Part shown: positions 7,720 to 15,948 of the stretch, one piece after another
Layout: every line of letters begins with the position of its first letter
How positions within the stretch are numbered: position 1 is the stretch's first letter
Origin: Streptomyces sp. ST2-7A
Lineage (GTDB): Bacteria; Actinomycetota; Actinomycetes; Streptomycetales; Streptomycetaceae
Direction of reading: 5' to 3'
Length of the DNA stretch: 64,000 nucleotides
Assembly (NCBI RefSeq): GCF_021390475.1
Contig: NZ_JAJUWS010000008.1
Location: 99,369 to 163,368 of the forward strand
Translations under genes and position numbers: made by a program
Notes under the pieces: model-generated
Database searches by the model: none
Told to the model about the DNA's origin: nothing
The model's input: only the letters and a program-made list of their open reading frames with translations

Positions 7720-9081
7720 TCACAGGGCGGCGAACGCCCCCTCCAGCACGTCCAGCGCGTCCACCAGCAGGTCCTCGCCGATCACCAGCGGCGGGAGGAA
7801 GCGCAGGACGTTCCCGTACGTGCCACAGCTGAGCACCAGCACACCCTCGGCGTGGCAGTGTCGGACCACGGCGGCGGTCACCTCCGGGTTCGGCTCCGTG
7901 CCGCCCGGCCGCACCAGCTCCACCGCCAGCATCGCGCCGCGCCCGCGCACCTCGCCGATCACCTCGAACCGCTCGGCCATCTTCCGCAGCCGCGGCTCCA
8001 TGACCTCCTCGATCCGCCGGGCCCGGGCGTTGAGGTCCATGCCGCGCATCGTCTCGATGGCACCGAGGGCGGCGGCGCACGCCACCGGATTGCCGCCGTA
8101 GGTCCCGCCCAGCCCACCGGAGTGCACCGAATCCATGATCTCCGCCCGGCCGGTGACCGCCGCCAGTGGCAGACCACCGGCGATGCCCTTGGCGGTGGTG
8201 ATCAGGTCCGGCACGACGCCCTCGTGATCGCAGGCGAACCAGTCACCGGTCCGGCAGAAGCCGCTCTGGATCTCGTCCGCGATGAAGACGATGCCGTGCT
8301 CGCGGGCGAATTCCGCGAGCCGGGGCAGGAATCCCGGAGCCGGCTCGATGAACCCGCCCTCGCCCAGCAGCGGCTCGATCAGGATGGCGGCGGTGTTCTC
8401 CGCCCCCACCTCCTTGACGATCCGCTCGATCGCCAGCGCCGCGGCCTCCTCGGCGCAGTGCTCCGGGCCGGTCGGCCACCGGTAGGGGTAGGCCACCGGC
8501 ATCCGGTGGATCTCGGGCGCGAACGGGCCGAAGCCGTGCTTGTAGGGCATGTTCTTCGCGGTCAGCGCCATCGTCAGGTTGGTGCGCCCGTGGTACCCGT
8601 GCTCGAAGACCACCACGGCCTGTCGGCCGGTGTGGTATCGGGCGATCTTCACGGCGTTCTCCACCGCCTCCGCGCCGGAGTTGAAGAGCGCGGATTTCTT
8701 GGCGTGGTCGCCCGGGGTCAGCCGGGCCAGTTCCTCGCACACCTCGACGTACCCCTCGTAGGGGGTGACCATGGCGCAGGTGTGGGTGAAACGGCCCAAC
8801 TGCTCGCCGGCCCGCCGCACCACGGCCTCGGCGCTGTTGCCCACCGAGGTCACGGCGATGCCGGAGCCCAGGTCGATCAGGGCGTTCCCGTCCACGTCCT
8901 CCACGATCCCGCCGCCGGCGCGGGAGACGAACACCGGCAGCACCGCGCCGACGCCGTCAGCGACGGCGGCCCGCTTGCGTTCCCACATCTCCCTCGAGAG
9001 CGGGCCGGGAATCTCGGTGACGACGCGCCGCTCCTGGGGAACGGTGGGGCCCCCGACGGGGCCGGCGGTGGTGGTGGTCAT
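7720..9081 (-). CDS. gabT: 4-aminobutyrate aminotransferase
   Basis: 453 residues, a class III PLP-dependent aminotransferase. It moves the amino group of GABA to 2-oxoglutarate, giving succinic semialdehyde. The PLP lysine lies in ITTAKGIAGGLPLAAV, the cofactor phosphate/ring region in FNSGAEAVENAVKIA and HGYHGRTN, and the Asp-Glu pair in FIADEIQSGF. The ATG at 9081 is preferred over a GTG nine bases upstream, because GAGGAG lies eight bases before the ATG and directly abuts the GTG. TAGCCT at 9223-9228 on the minus strand is a candidate -10. With the two aldehyde dehydrogenases and the PucR-type regulator in this window it forms a scattered GABA/polyamine catabolic set. Confidence 0.9.
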   Translation of the reverse strand: MTTTTAGPVGGPTVPQERRVVTEIPGPLSREMWERKRAAVADGVGAVLPVFVSRAGGGIVEDVDGNALIDLGSGIAVTSVGNSAEAVVRRAGEQLGRFTHTCAMVTPYEGYVEVCEELARLTPGDHAKKSALFNSGAEAVENAVKIARYHTGRQAVVVFEHGYHGRTNLTMALTAKNMPYKHGFGPFAPEIHRMPVAYPYRWPTGPEHCAEEAAALAIERIVKEVGAENTAAILIEPLLGEGGFIEPAPGFLPRLAEFAREHGIVFIADEIQSGFCRTGDWFACDHEGVVPDLITTAKGIAGGLPLAAVTGRAEIMDSVHSGGLGGTYGGNPVACAAALGAIETMRGMDLNARARRIEEVMEPRLRKMAERFEVIGEVRGRGAMLAVELVRPGGTEPNPEVTAAVVRHCHAEGVLVLSCGTYGNVLRFLPPLVIGEDLLVDALDVLEGAFAAL

Positions 9082-9222
9082 GGGGCGCACTCCTCGGGCA
9101 CGAGGAGCGGCACGACCCGGCCGGGCCCGCGACCCGGACGCCGCCTCCCCGGTGGGAACGGGAGGGGCCGGGGGCGGGGCACGGCGGGCGGTGGCGCTCC
9201 GGGATTCGGCTTCCTGTCCCGC

Positions 9223-9228
9223 AGGCTA
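9223..9228 (-). promoter_or_regulatory. -10-like element of gabT
   Basis: TAGCCT on the minus strand, 142 bases upstream of the gabT start, in the 263-base gap behind the sugar ABC ATPase gene. A -35 match is poor. A short ORF (ATG to TGA, six codons) on the same strand upstream has no ribosome binding site. Confidence 0.3.
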
Positions 9229-9344
9229 GGTCCGGCCGGTCGCGGGGGGCATGCACCGCCACGGCGCACTCACCCGTCCGTCTTGGCCATCCGGGACAGG
9301 ACCGCCCGGCCGGCCCCCCACCGCGTTCCGGACGCGGGGCCGGT

Positions 9345-10718
9345 TCAGCGGTCCAGCCCGGGGATGTGCGTCGGCGCGGGACAGATGCGTTCGCCGGCGG
9401 CGTCGAAGACGTACAACCGGTCGAGGTCGATGAGCAGGGGCACCCGTTCGCCGAGTCGGGGCCGCACCTCGCCGGCGGTGCGCACCACCAGGTTGGCGGC
9501 CATCCGCTCGGGTGGGCCCGCCTCGCCCGCGCCGAGCGCCGGACGCTCCAGGGTCTCGAGCGCGCCCCCCGACCCGGGGCCGCCCGGGGGCGCCCCGTGA
9601 CGGGCCGGAGCGGAGCCGCGCGAGCGCCGGCGCAGCCGGCCCAACGCCCCGGAGGCGGAGCCGTCGCGGCGCCGGCCGCCCCCGGGGCGGCGCGGCGCCT
9701 CCAGGATCCCCACGTCGGCCGGCTCCCCGCCGATGTCGACGTGCACCAGGGATTCGTGCCCCTGGAACTCCACGTGCCGCACCACGCCCCGCAGTACCGC
9801 CTCGGAGGGACGCACCGCCCGTGGCGAGGCGATGCGGACGGCCTCCGAGCGCAGCCCCACGGTCAGGTCACGCCCCATCTGGATGCGCAACAACTGGTGG
9901 TCCGGACTCAGCGGCTCGGGCAACAGCATCTTCTGCGCCCCGAAGTCCAGGCTCATCCGCCCGCCCAGGGGGGCCAGCACCCGGGCGCGCAGCAGATTGA
10001 TCCGCGGCGTGCCGACGAAGGCCGCGACGAAGACGTTGCTCGGCAGGTGGTAGACCTCGCGGGCCGGTCCGGCCTGCTGGATCACCCCGTCGCGCATCAC
10101 CACCACCCGGTCGCCCAGGGACATCGCCTCGGCCTGGTCGTGGGTCACGTAGACGGTGGTCACGCCCAGGTGGTGGGTGAGGGCGGAGATCTCGGCGCGC
10201 AGGCGGTTGCGGAGCTTGGCGTCGAGGTTGGAGAGCGGTTCGTCCATCAGGAAGGTGCTGGGACGGCGCACGATCGCCCGCCCCATGGCGACCCGTTGCC
10301 GTTCGCCGCCGGACATCCGGGCGGGAAGGCGGTCCAGGAGTTCCCGGATGCCCAACATGTGGGCGGTGGACTCGATGCGTCGGCCGTGGTCGCCCCCGCC
10401 GTGCTCCATGCGCAGCGGGAACTCCATGTTCCCCCGCCCCGTCATGTTCGGGTACAGCGCGTAGTGCTGGAAGACCATCGCCAGACGCCGGTCACCGGGG
10501 GAGAGGTCGGCCGCCGACTCGCCGTCCAGCAGGACATCCCCCGAGGTGGGTGCCTCCAGTCCCGCGATCAGCCGCAGAACGGTGGACTTTCCGCAACCGG
10601 AGGGGCCGAGCAGGACCACGAACTCGCCGGGCGCGATGTCCAGCGAGAACCGGTCCACCGCCGGGATGGACCGCGGATAGACCTTGGAGACGTCTTGCAG
10701 GGAAATGGCGCGTGTCAT
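9345..10718 (-). CDS. MsiK-like sugar ABC transporter ATP-binding protein
   Basis: 457 residues. The canonical ABC domain has Walker A GPSGCGKST (near residue 40), signature MSGGERQR, Walker B FLMDEPLSNLDAKLR, and the H-loop YVTHDQAEAMSLGD. A C-terminal TOBE/OB region follows, as in MalK, UgpC and MsiK, so it belongs to the carbohydrate-importer (CUT1) ATPases. An Arg/Gly/Pro-rich stretch of about 65 residues interrupts the C-terminal domain (roughly residues 335-400), which is unusual. No permease or binding protein gene is adjacent. It may serve several sugar importers in trans, as MsiK does in streptomycetes, including the ATPase-less importer at 21.4-25.3 kb. The ATG at 10718 has only a weak GGTGG before it. 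Confidence 0.8.
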   Translation of the reverse strand: MTRAISLQDVSKVYPRSIPAVDRFSLDIAPGEFVVLLGPSGCGKSTVLRLIAGLEAPTSGDVLLDGESAADLSPGDRRLAMVFQHYALYPNMTGRGNMEFPLRMEHGGGDHGRRIESTAHMLGIRELLDRLPARMSGGERQRVAMGRAIVRRPSTFLMDEPLSNLDAKLRNRLRAEISALTHHLGVTTVYVTHDQAEAMSLGDRVVVMRDGVIQQAGPAREVYHLPSNVFVAAFVGTPRINLLRARVLAPLGGRMSLDFGAQKMLLPEPLSPDHQLLRIQMGRDLTVGLRSEAVRIASPRAVRPSEAVLRGVVRHVEFQGHESLVHVDIGGEPADVGILEAPRRPGGGRRRDGSASGALGRLRRRSRGSAPARHGAPPGGPGSGGALETLERPALGAGEAGPPERMAANLVVRTAGEVRPRLGERVPLLIDLDRLYVFDAAGERICPAPTHIPGLDR

Positions 10719-11198
10719 CGATCCACCAGGTGCAGGCGACGTTGCCGATGACGGTGGAACGTAGCGCAGTCGCACGGGTGACGGAACGGTTTCGACGCGA
10801 TCCTTCGTTCCCTATCAACCGATAGGCGCGGTTGGGGAAGTGGTGCGGTTTTTGGTCGGGTCGTCCCGGGGGTACCTTCACGCGCTCCCTGTCACATTCC
10901 CCACACCCGTCACATCGGGTGCGAATGTCGCCCTCCCGTGCCCGCTCCGTGGCGTCCCGGTGCGCGCGGTGTAGCCGTCCGGGATGCCGTCGGTCCACGT
11001 CCCCGGGAGGCCGGCCCGGGGACGTCCGACGGGTCATCGCCCCGGACCGTGCCGTGTGTTGGGCCCGGAAGCATCCCGGGAGGCAGCCCGGGCACGTACA
11101 TTTGGGTGATCAACGATGCGGATCGGCGTACGCGTCGGGCGCACACGTCGGGCGGACGACGCGGCACGGGCGGACGGGCCCGGGCAGGGGGCACAGGG
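10719..11198. other. Divergent intergenic region, 480 bases
   Basis: Separates the minus-strand ABC ATPase gene from the plus-strand TraG-like gene. It contains a dyad CCTATC-AACC-GATAGG at 10811-10826 that could be an operator, and a comparatively A+T-rich patch at 10790-10860. A possible minus-strand -10 (TACGTT) lies shortly upstream of the ATPase gene. No gene is seen. Confidence 0.45.
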
Positions 11199-13586
11199 AT
11201 GAGCAAGGACGGCACGCGCCACGACCACCACCCCGACCCCGGCGGGCACCCCGCCCATCGCCCCGGTCCCGTACCCGTCGTGCCCGGGCCCCGGGCCGGC
11301 GATGACGTCCCGCCGCCCACCGGCCTCGCAGCCTGGTTGCTCTCCCCCCGGCCGCCGTCCCCACCGGGAGTGTGGCGCGAGGGTCGGGTGGCCAAGCCGG
11401 ACGAGGACCCCGGGGCCATGGGGGATCGGGAGCTTTTCGGCGGCGCGCTGCTCGCCCTGCTCGGCGCGCTGCTGCTCTGGTCGCTGTGCTGGAACGGCTA
11501 CATCAGGATCTGGTTGTGGCCCCTGGAGTGGGTCACCACGGACGCCTGGCGCGGCACCCGGCTGCACGTCACCGCCACCTACGCCTACTACGTCCTCTTC
11601 GCACTGCTCCTGATATGGGTGTTCGGGAGGATCGGCGACTGGTCGCGGGTCTGGCGCCGGGTGCGCCCCGGGGTGCTCCGCCTGGCCCTGGTACCCGCGG
11701 ACACGCCCCCGTTGCCCGTCGCCCGAACCCGCCGGGCCGTCGCCGCCCTCCTGGCCGGCGCCCTGGCCTGGGGCCTGAGCTTCGGCGGGGTCTGGCTCTT
11801 CTGGTTGGAGCCCCTGTGGGCGGTGGTTCCCGACTCCTGGTGGGAGGAGGGCGACACCACCGCCTACGTCGTCGCCTACACCATCCACTACGCGCTGTGG
11901 ACGGCGCTGCTGGTGGCCGTCGCAGCCCTGCTCGGCGGGTGGCGGGGTGCGGCCCGCCTGCTGTGGGGCGGTCGGGACGCCGCGTACGGGAGCGGGGGAC
12001 GCGACGGCGAGGGCGCGCCGCTCCCCGACCCCACACGATGGGACGAGCTCCGCGAGGCCGGACTGTCCCGCGCCGCCGACCGTCTGCGCGCCGACGCCCT
12101 GTCCGGCGCCATGAACGACGTGGACCACGTCCGCCTCGCGGAACTGTGGCGCCGGGCCCGCTCCGTCCCCGAGGCCCGCGACGCCTTCGGCCTCGCCGTC
12201 GAGGCCGAAGGGGCCGGCGCCCTGCTCCACCCCTCCGGGGCCCGTGATCTGCCGGTCCGCACCGCCCGCCACGACCCGCTCACCGGGCAGGTGCTCATCG
12301 GCCGTGCCGTCCCCGATGAGCGCAACCCCTACAGTCACCGCGGCGAGGCCGTCGCGCTCGACCCGGAGGTGTTGGGCACCTCCCTGGTGGCGATCGGCCC
12401 GCCGGGTTCGGGCAAGACCGGTCGGGTGATCCGGCCGGTGATCGAGGCGCTGTGCCTGCGGGCCCTCGCCGGCCGGGCGACCGTCGTCGCGGTCGGGGCG
12501 GCGGGCGCCGGACTCGGTGCCGATGAGGCGTTCGACGTGCTCATCCGGGTGGGTGATCCCGACTCCCCGTACCTGCTCGACCCCTGGGGCGGTTGCGAGG
12601 ACACCGACGAGGCCGCCGCCCTGCTCGCCGAGGCCCTGGTGGGCGGGGGGCGGGACGACCCCGAGGAGGCGGCCGTCGCGATCGCCCAGCTCATCGGCCC
12701 CTACCGCGCCGCCTACGGACACTTCCCCGGCGTGCCGGAACTGCGTGCCCTGCTGGACGGCGCCACCGCCCTGCTCAACACCCTGCACGACGACCTCGGC
12801 CGCTCCGGCGGCCGTGCCCACCAGCGGGATCTGGTCCTGCGGGCCCGGCAGGCCGAGCGGCCCGACGACATCGGCCGTCGCCTGGCCGATCGCCTCGGAT
12901 TGCTGGAACGCGCCGGTGTGGCGGGCCCGGCGGACCCGGCACGGCGCGCGCGGCCGTTCGCGGTCGGAGTCCCGGACCGCCCGTCGCGGGTGCGGGTGGA
13001 CCTGCCCGCCGGCGGCCACGCCGAGGCCGGGCGGATCATCGTCCGACTGCTGCTGACCCGCTTCGCCTCCGCCGTCGCCCGGCGCCCCGACCGAACCCTC
13101 TTCGCCTGTCTGGTACTGGACGACGCGGCCTCCGCGCTGACCCCGGGCACGGTGCGGGCCCTGGCCCGGCTGCGGCCGGCCGGCGCCGGGGCGGTCCTGG
13201 CCCTGAACTCCCTGGACGAGGTCCCCGAGCCGCTGCGGCCCGCCCTGCTCGGCACCGTCGGATGCCGGATGGCGTTCTCCGGCATCACCACCTGGGACGC
13301 TGAGCACTTCGCCCGGGCCTGGGGCAAGGAGTGGACCGAGGACCGGGACGTCACCCGTGCCCCGGACCGCACCGGTGGCGTGGTCAAGCGGACGGTGCGC
13401 GGCGTCCGCCGGTTGTTCACCGGGCGGGAGACCACCACCGAGACGGTCACCGTGCGGCGGGTGGAACGGGAACGGTGGCCCGCCTCCGAACTGGCACACC
13501 GGCTGCCGCCGCGCCACGCGGTGCTCTCGGTCACCAGTACGGAGGGGGAGAGCGGCCCGCCGATCCTGGTCCGACTGGGCGACTGA
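11199..13586 (+). CDS. Membrane-anchored TraG/VirD4-like ATPase
   Basis: 795 residues. A charged, Pro/His-rich N-terminus (about 60 residues) is followed by four hydrophobic segments within residues 70-255, then a soluble ATPase domain. Walker A is GPPGSGKTGR near residue 400, and a Walker B-like strand is LFACLVLDDAA. The architecture (membrane anchor plus RecA-like motor) matches type IV coupling proteins and the related chromosomal 'ATP/GTP-binding proteins' of streptomycetes. No relaxase, integrase or other conjugation gene is present, so a role in DNA transfer is not supported by context. The ATG at 11199 has AGGGGG seven bases upstream. A perfect 17-bp hairpin follows the stop. Confidence 0.7.
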   Translation: MSKDGTRHDHHPDPGGHPAHRPGPVPVVPGPRAGDDVPPPTGLAAWLLSPRPPSPPGVWREGRVAKPDEDPGAMGDRELFGGALLALLGALLLWSLCWNGYIRIWLWPLEWVTTDAWRGTRLHVTATYAYYVLFALLLIWVFGRIGDWSRVWRRVRPGVLRLALVPADTPPLPVARTRRAVAALLAGALAWGLSFGGVWLFWLEPLWAVVPDSWWEEGDTTAYVVAYTIHYALWTALLVAVAALLGGWRGAARLLWGGRDAAYGSGGRDGEGAPLPDPTRWDELREAGLSRAADRLRADALSGAMNDVDHVRLAELWRRARSVPEARDAFGLAVEAEGAGALLHPSGARDLPVRTARHDPLTGQVLIGRAVPDERNPYSHRGEAVALDPEVLGTSLVAIGPPGSGKTGRVIRPVIEALCLRALAGRATVVAVGAAGAGLGADEAFDVLIRVGDPDSPYLLDPWGGCEDTDEAAALLAEALVGGGRDDPEEAAVAIAQLIGPYRAAYGHFPGVPELRALLDGATALLNTLHDDLGRSGGRAHQRDLVLRARQAERPDDIGRRLADRLGLLERAGVAGPADPARRARPFAVGVPDRPSRVRVDLPAGGHAEAGRIIVRLLLTRFASAVARRPDRTLFACLVLDDAASALTPGTVRALARLRPAGAGAVLALNSLDEVPEPLRPALLGTVGCRMAFSGITTWDAEHFARAWGKEWTEDRDVTRAPDRTGGVVKRTVRGVRRLFTGRETTTETVTVRRVERERWPASELAHRLPPRHAVLSVTSTEGESGPPILVRLGD

Positions 13587-13610
13587 CCACGGCCCCGGAG
13601 CGGCCTGCCC

Positions 13611-13647
13611 CGCCCCGATGGCGCCGGGCCCCGGCGCCATCGGGGCG
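13611..13647 (+). terminator. Terminator of the TraG-like gene
   Basis: Perfect 17-bp arms at 13611-13627 and 13631-13647 around a three-base loop, 25 bases after the stop codon and before the PucR-type gene. No U-tract. Confidence 0.7.
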
Positions 13648-13718
13648 GTACCGTTGCGGGTGAACGGCCGGGACCGCCCGCCGTCCCATCCGGTGAGCCC
13701 CGCCGTCCGAGGACCAGA

Positions 13719-15656
13719 ATGTTGCCGACGCTCGCCTCCCTGGCGAGGCACCCCGCCCTCGGTCTCCGCCCGCTGACCGCCGGTGACCTCCCGGATGCCC
13801 CGGTGCGGTGGGCGCACGTCAGCGAACTCGCCGACCCGGTGCCCTACCTGGAGGGCGGCGAACTGTTGCTGACCACCGGCCTGAAGATTCCGGTGGACAA
13901 TCCGGACGACACCCGGGAGTACGTGCGCCGACTGCGCGCCGCCGGTGTGGTCGGTCTCGGCTTCGGGCCGGGGATCCACCATCCGGCCACCCCGCCGACC
14001 CTGGTGGAAGCCTGTCGGGACGAGGGGCTGCCGCTGCTGGAGGTGCCCCGGCCGACTCCCTTCATCGCCATCTCCAAGGTGGTCTCCGCCGGCCTGGCCG
14101 CCGAGCGGTACCGCGCCGCCACCGCCGGTTTCGCCGCCCAGCGGGAACTCACCCGCGCCGCGTCCGGCCCGGACGGCGCCCGGGGGGTCCTGGCGCGACT
14201 GGCCGGCCAACTCGACGGCTGGGCGGCGCTGCACGACCTCTCCGGTTCCCTGGTGGCCGTCGCGCCGCCGTGGGCGGAGCGACGGGCCGCGGGCCTCGGG
14301 GACGAGGTCCGACGGCTGGCCGGCCGCGCCGCCCCCTCCAGCGCCGTGCTGGACGCCGGCCCCGGCCCGGCGGCCACCCTCCGGACGAGGGGCGGGGCCG
14401 CGCGCGACGACCGCGACCACGGAGTCCCGGGCGAGGAGGCGGGGGTACCGGGGACGAAGGCGGGGACCGACTCCACGGCGACCGGGAGGTCCGCCGTCGG
14501 TCGGCCGGGTGACCCGGGTGACCCGGATGACCCGGATGACCCGGACGATCGGAGTGGGACGGCCGAACGGGCCGGAGCAGCCGGTCCCGGCATCCCCGGG
14601 AGATCCGTCGACGGCCCGCCGTCCGACCGGGTGGAACTGCACTCGTTGGGCAACGCCTCCCTGCCCGGAGCGGTGCTGACGATCGGCACCGACGGTCCCC
14701 CGGACCCCGTGGGCCGCTACGTCGTGCAGTCGGCGGTCGCCGTGCTGACCCTGCTCACCGAACGCTCGCGCACCGTCCGGGAGGGGGAACGCCGCCTGGG
14801 CGGAGCGGTACTGCGTCTGTTGCTCGCCGGGGAGCACGGGCACGCGGCGGCGGTGGCCTCCGGTGTCTTCGGAGCCCTGTTGGACGGCCCCCTGCGGGTG
14901 GTCGCGGTCCGGGGCCCCGACGGCCCCGGTGTCGGAGCCCGGGGCGCACCGGGTGCGGTCGGGGCCGTCGGTGACGCCGCCCCGGTGTCCGCCTCCCCGG
15001 AGGCGGACCGACTGGTGGCCGCCGTGGAGGTCGCGGCGGCGCGGGCCGGTGAGGCGGTGCCGAGCGCGGTCGAGGAGGAGGGCACCCTGCTGCTGTGCGC
15101 GGACGGCGGTGCCGCGCTCGCCGCCTGTCGGGCCGGCGCGAGGGCCCCGGAGGACCCGGCGGGTCCGTTGACCGTGGGCCTCTCCGGTCCGGTGACCGCC
15201 CGGGAGATCCCGGTCGCCCGGCGCCGGGCGCTGCGCGCCCTGCTGGTGGCCCGCAGGCGCGGCCGGGCCTGCGCGGAACACGACGAGGTGATCGACGGGT
15301 CGCTGCCGGAGTTGCTCTCCGACGAGGCGGCACGCGGCTTCGCGGAGTCCCGGCTGCGGCCGCTGCGGGAGCACGACGCGCGCGGACGCGGCGATCTGGT
15401 CGCCTCGCTGCGGGCCTGGCTCGCCCGGCACGGCCAGTGGGACGCGGCCGCCGCCGATCTCGGGGTGCACCGCCACACCCTGCGCTACCGGATGCGGCGG
15501 GTCGAGGAGATCCTGGGGCGCGGTTTGGACGACCCGGACGTGCGGATGGAGTTGTGGCTCGCCCTGAAGGTCGCCGACTCGGAGAGCGACGCGGAGCCCG
15601 GCCCCGGGGGGAGCGCGGCCGGCGCCCCGTTCCCCGGGCGGACGCCGCGCGCCTGA
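13719..15656 (+). CDS. PucR family transcriptional regulator
   Basis: 645 residues. The N-terminal PucR sensor domain (about residues 10-130) begins with a region around ELADPVPYLEGGELLLTTG. The middle is a low-complexity, Gly/Pro/Asp-rich part. The C-terminal PucR-type helix-turn-helix near residues 555-615 is recognisable by LRAWLARHGQWDAAAADLGV and HRHTLRYRMRRVEEI. Such regulators control purine, GABA and polyamine catabolism in actinobacteria. It lies just upstream of, and parallel to, the second aldehyde dehydrogenase gene, so it probably controls that gene and perhaps gabT. The ATG at 13719 has GAGGA five to six bases before it. A D-P repeat encoded by a 9-bp tandem repeat lies near residue 270. 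Confidence 0.8.
   Translation: MLPTLASLARHPALGLRPLTAGDLPDAPVRWAHVSELADPVPYLEGGELLLTTGLKIPVDNPDDTREYVRRLRAAGVVGLGFGPGIHHPATPPTLVEACRDEGLPLLEVPRPTPFIAISKVVSAGLAAERYRAATAGFAAQRELTRAASGPDGARGVLARLAGQLDGWAALHDLSGSLVAVAPPWAERRAAGLGDEVRRLAGRAAPSSAVLDAGPGPAATLRTRGGAARDDRDHGVPGEEAGVPGTKAGTDSTATGRSAVGRPGDPGDPDDPDDPDDRSGTAERAGAAGPGIPGRSVDGPPSDRVELHSLGNASLPGAVLTIGTDGPPDPVGRYVVQSAVAVLTLLTERSRTVREGERRLGGAVLRLLLAGEHGHAAAVASGVFGALLDGPLRVVAVRGPDGPGVGARGAPGAVGAVGDAAPVSASPEADRLVAAVEVAAARAGEAVPSAVEEEGTLLLCADGGAALAACRAGARAPEDPAGPLTVGLSGPVTAREIPVARRRALRALLVARRRGRACAEHDEVIDGSLPELLSDEAARGFAESRLRPLREHDARGRGDLVASLRAWLARHGQWDAAAADLGVHRHTLRYRMRRVEEILGRGLDDPDVRMELWLALKVADSESDAEPGPGGSAAGAPFPGRTPRA
14509..14548 (+). repeat. 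9-bp tandem repeat inside the PucR-type gene
   Basis: About four copies of GACCCGGRT in frame, encoding DPGDPDDPDDPDD. This gives an acidic, flexible linker between sensor and DNA-binding parts. Length could vary between strains without shifting frame. Confidence 0.6.
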
Positions 15657-15823
15657 CCCCGGCCGGTCGATCCCGGGCCGGGCGATCCCCCCTCCGCCCG
15701 ACGCGGCCCCGCCCGCCCGTGCCCTTCGACGCGAGTCCCCATCGGTCGCGTCCCTGCCGAATCGGCGCGCCCGTCGTGCGGAGTGCGCCGCGTCGGACAA
15801 GGATGGGGCGGGGACGGCACCCC

Positions 15824-15829
15824 TACCGT
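15824..15829 (+). promoter_or_regulatory. -10-like element of the second aldehyde dehydrogenase gene
   Basis: TACCGT within CTACCGTGGG, about 120 bases before the start codon. The same ten bases stand upstream of the first aldehyde dehydrogenase (2706-2715). No clear -35. Confidence 0.35.
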
Positions 15830-15948
15830 GGGCCCGGGGCCCGGGCGGTGCCCGGTGCCCCTCGCCGGGAACCACTCCGGCGGACCCCGCCTCCGGGGCG
15901 TCCCGCGCCCCCGCACCGACCCCCGCTGACCGGAAGGGCGTTCGCGCG

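Noticed and set aside
11199..13586. Evidence for an integrative conjugative element
   Set aside because: No integrase, relaxase, replication gene or attachment repeat is seen around the TraG-like gene, and base composition matches its neighbours.
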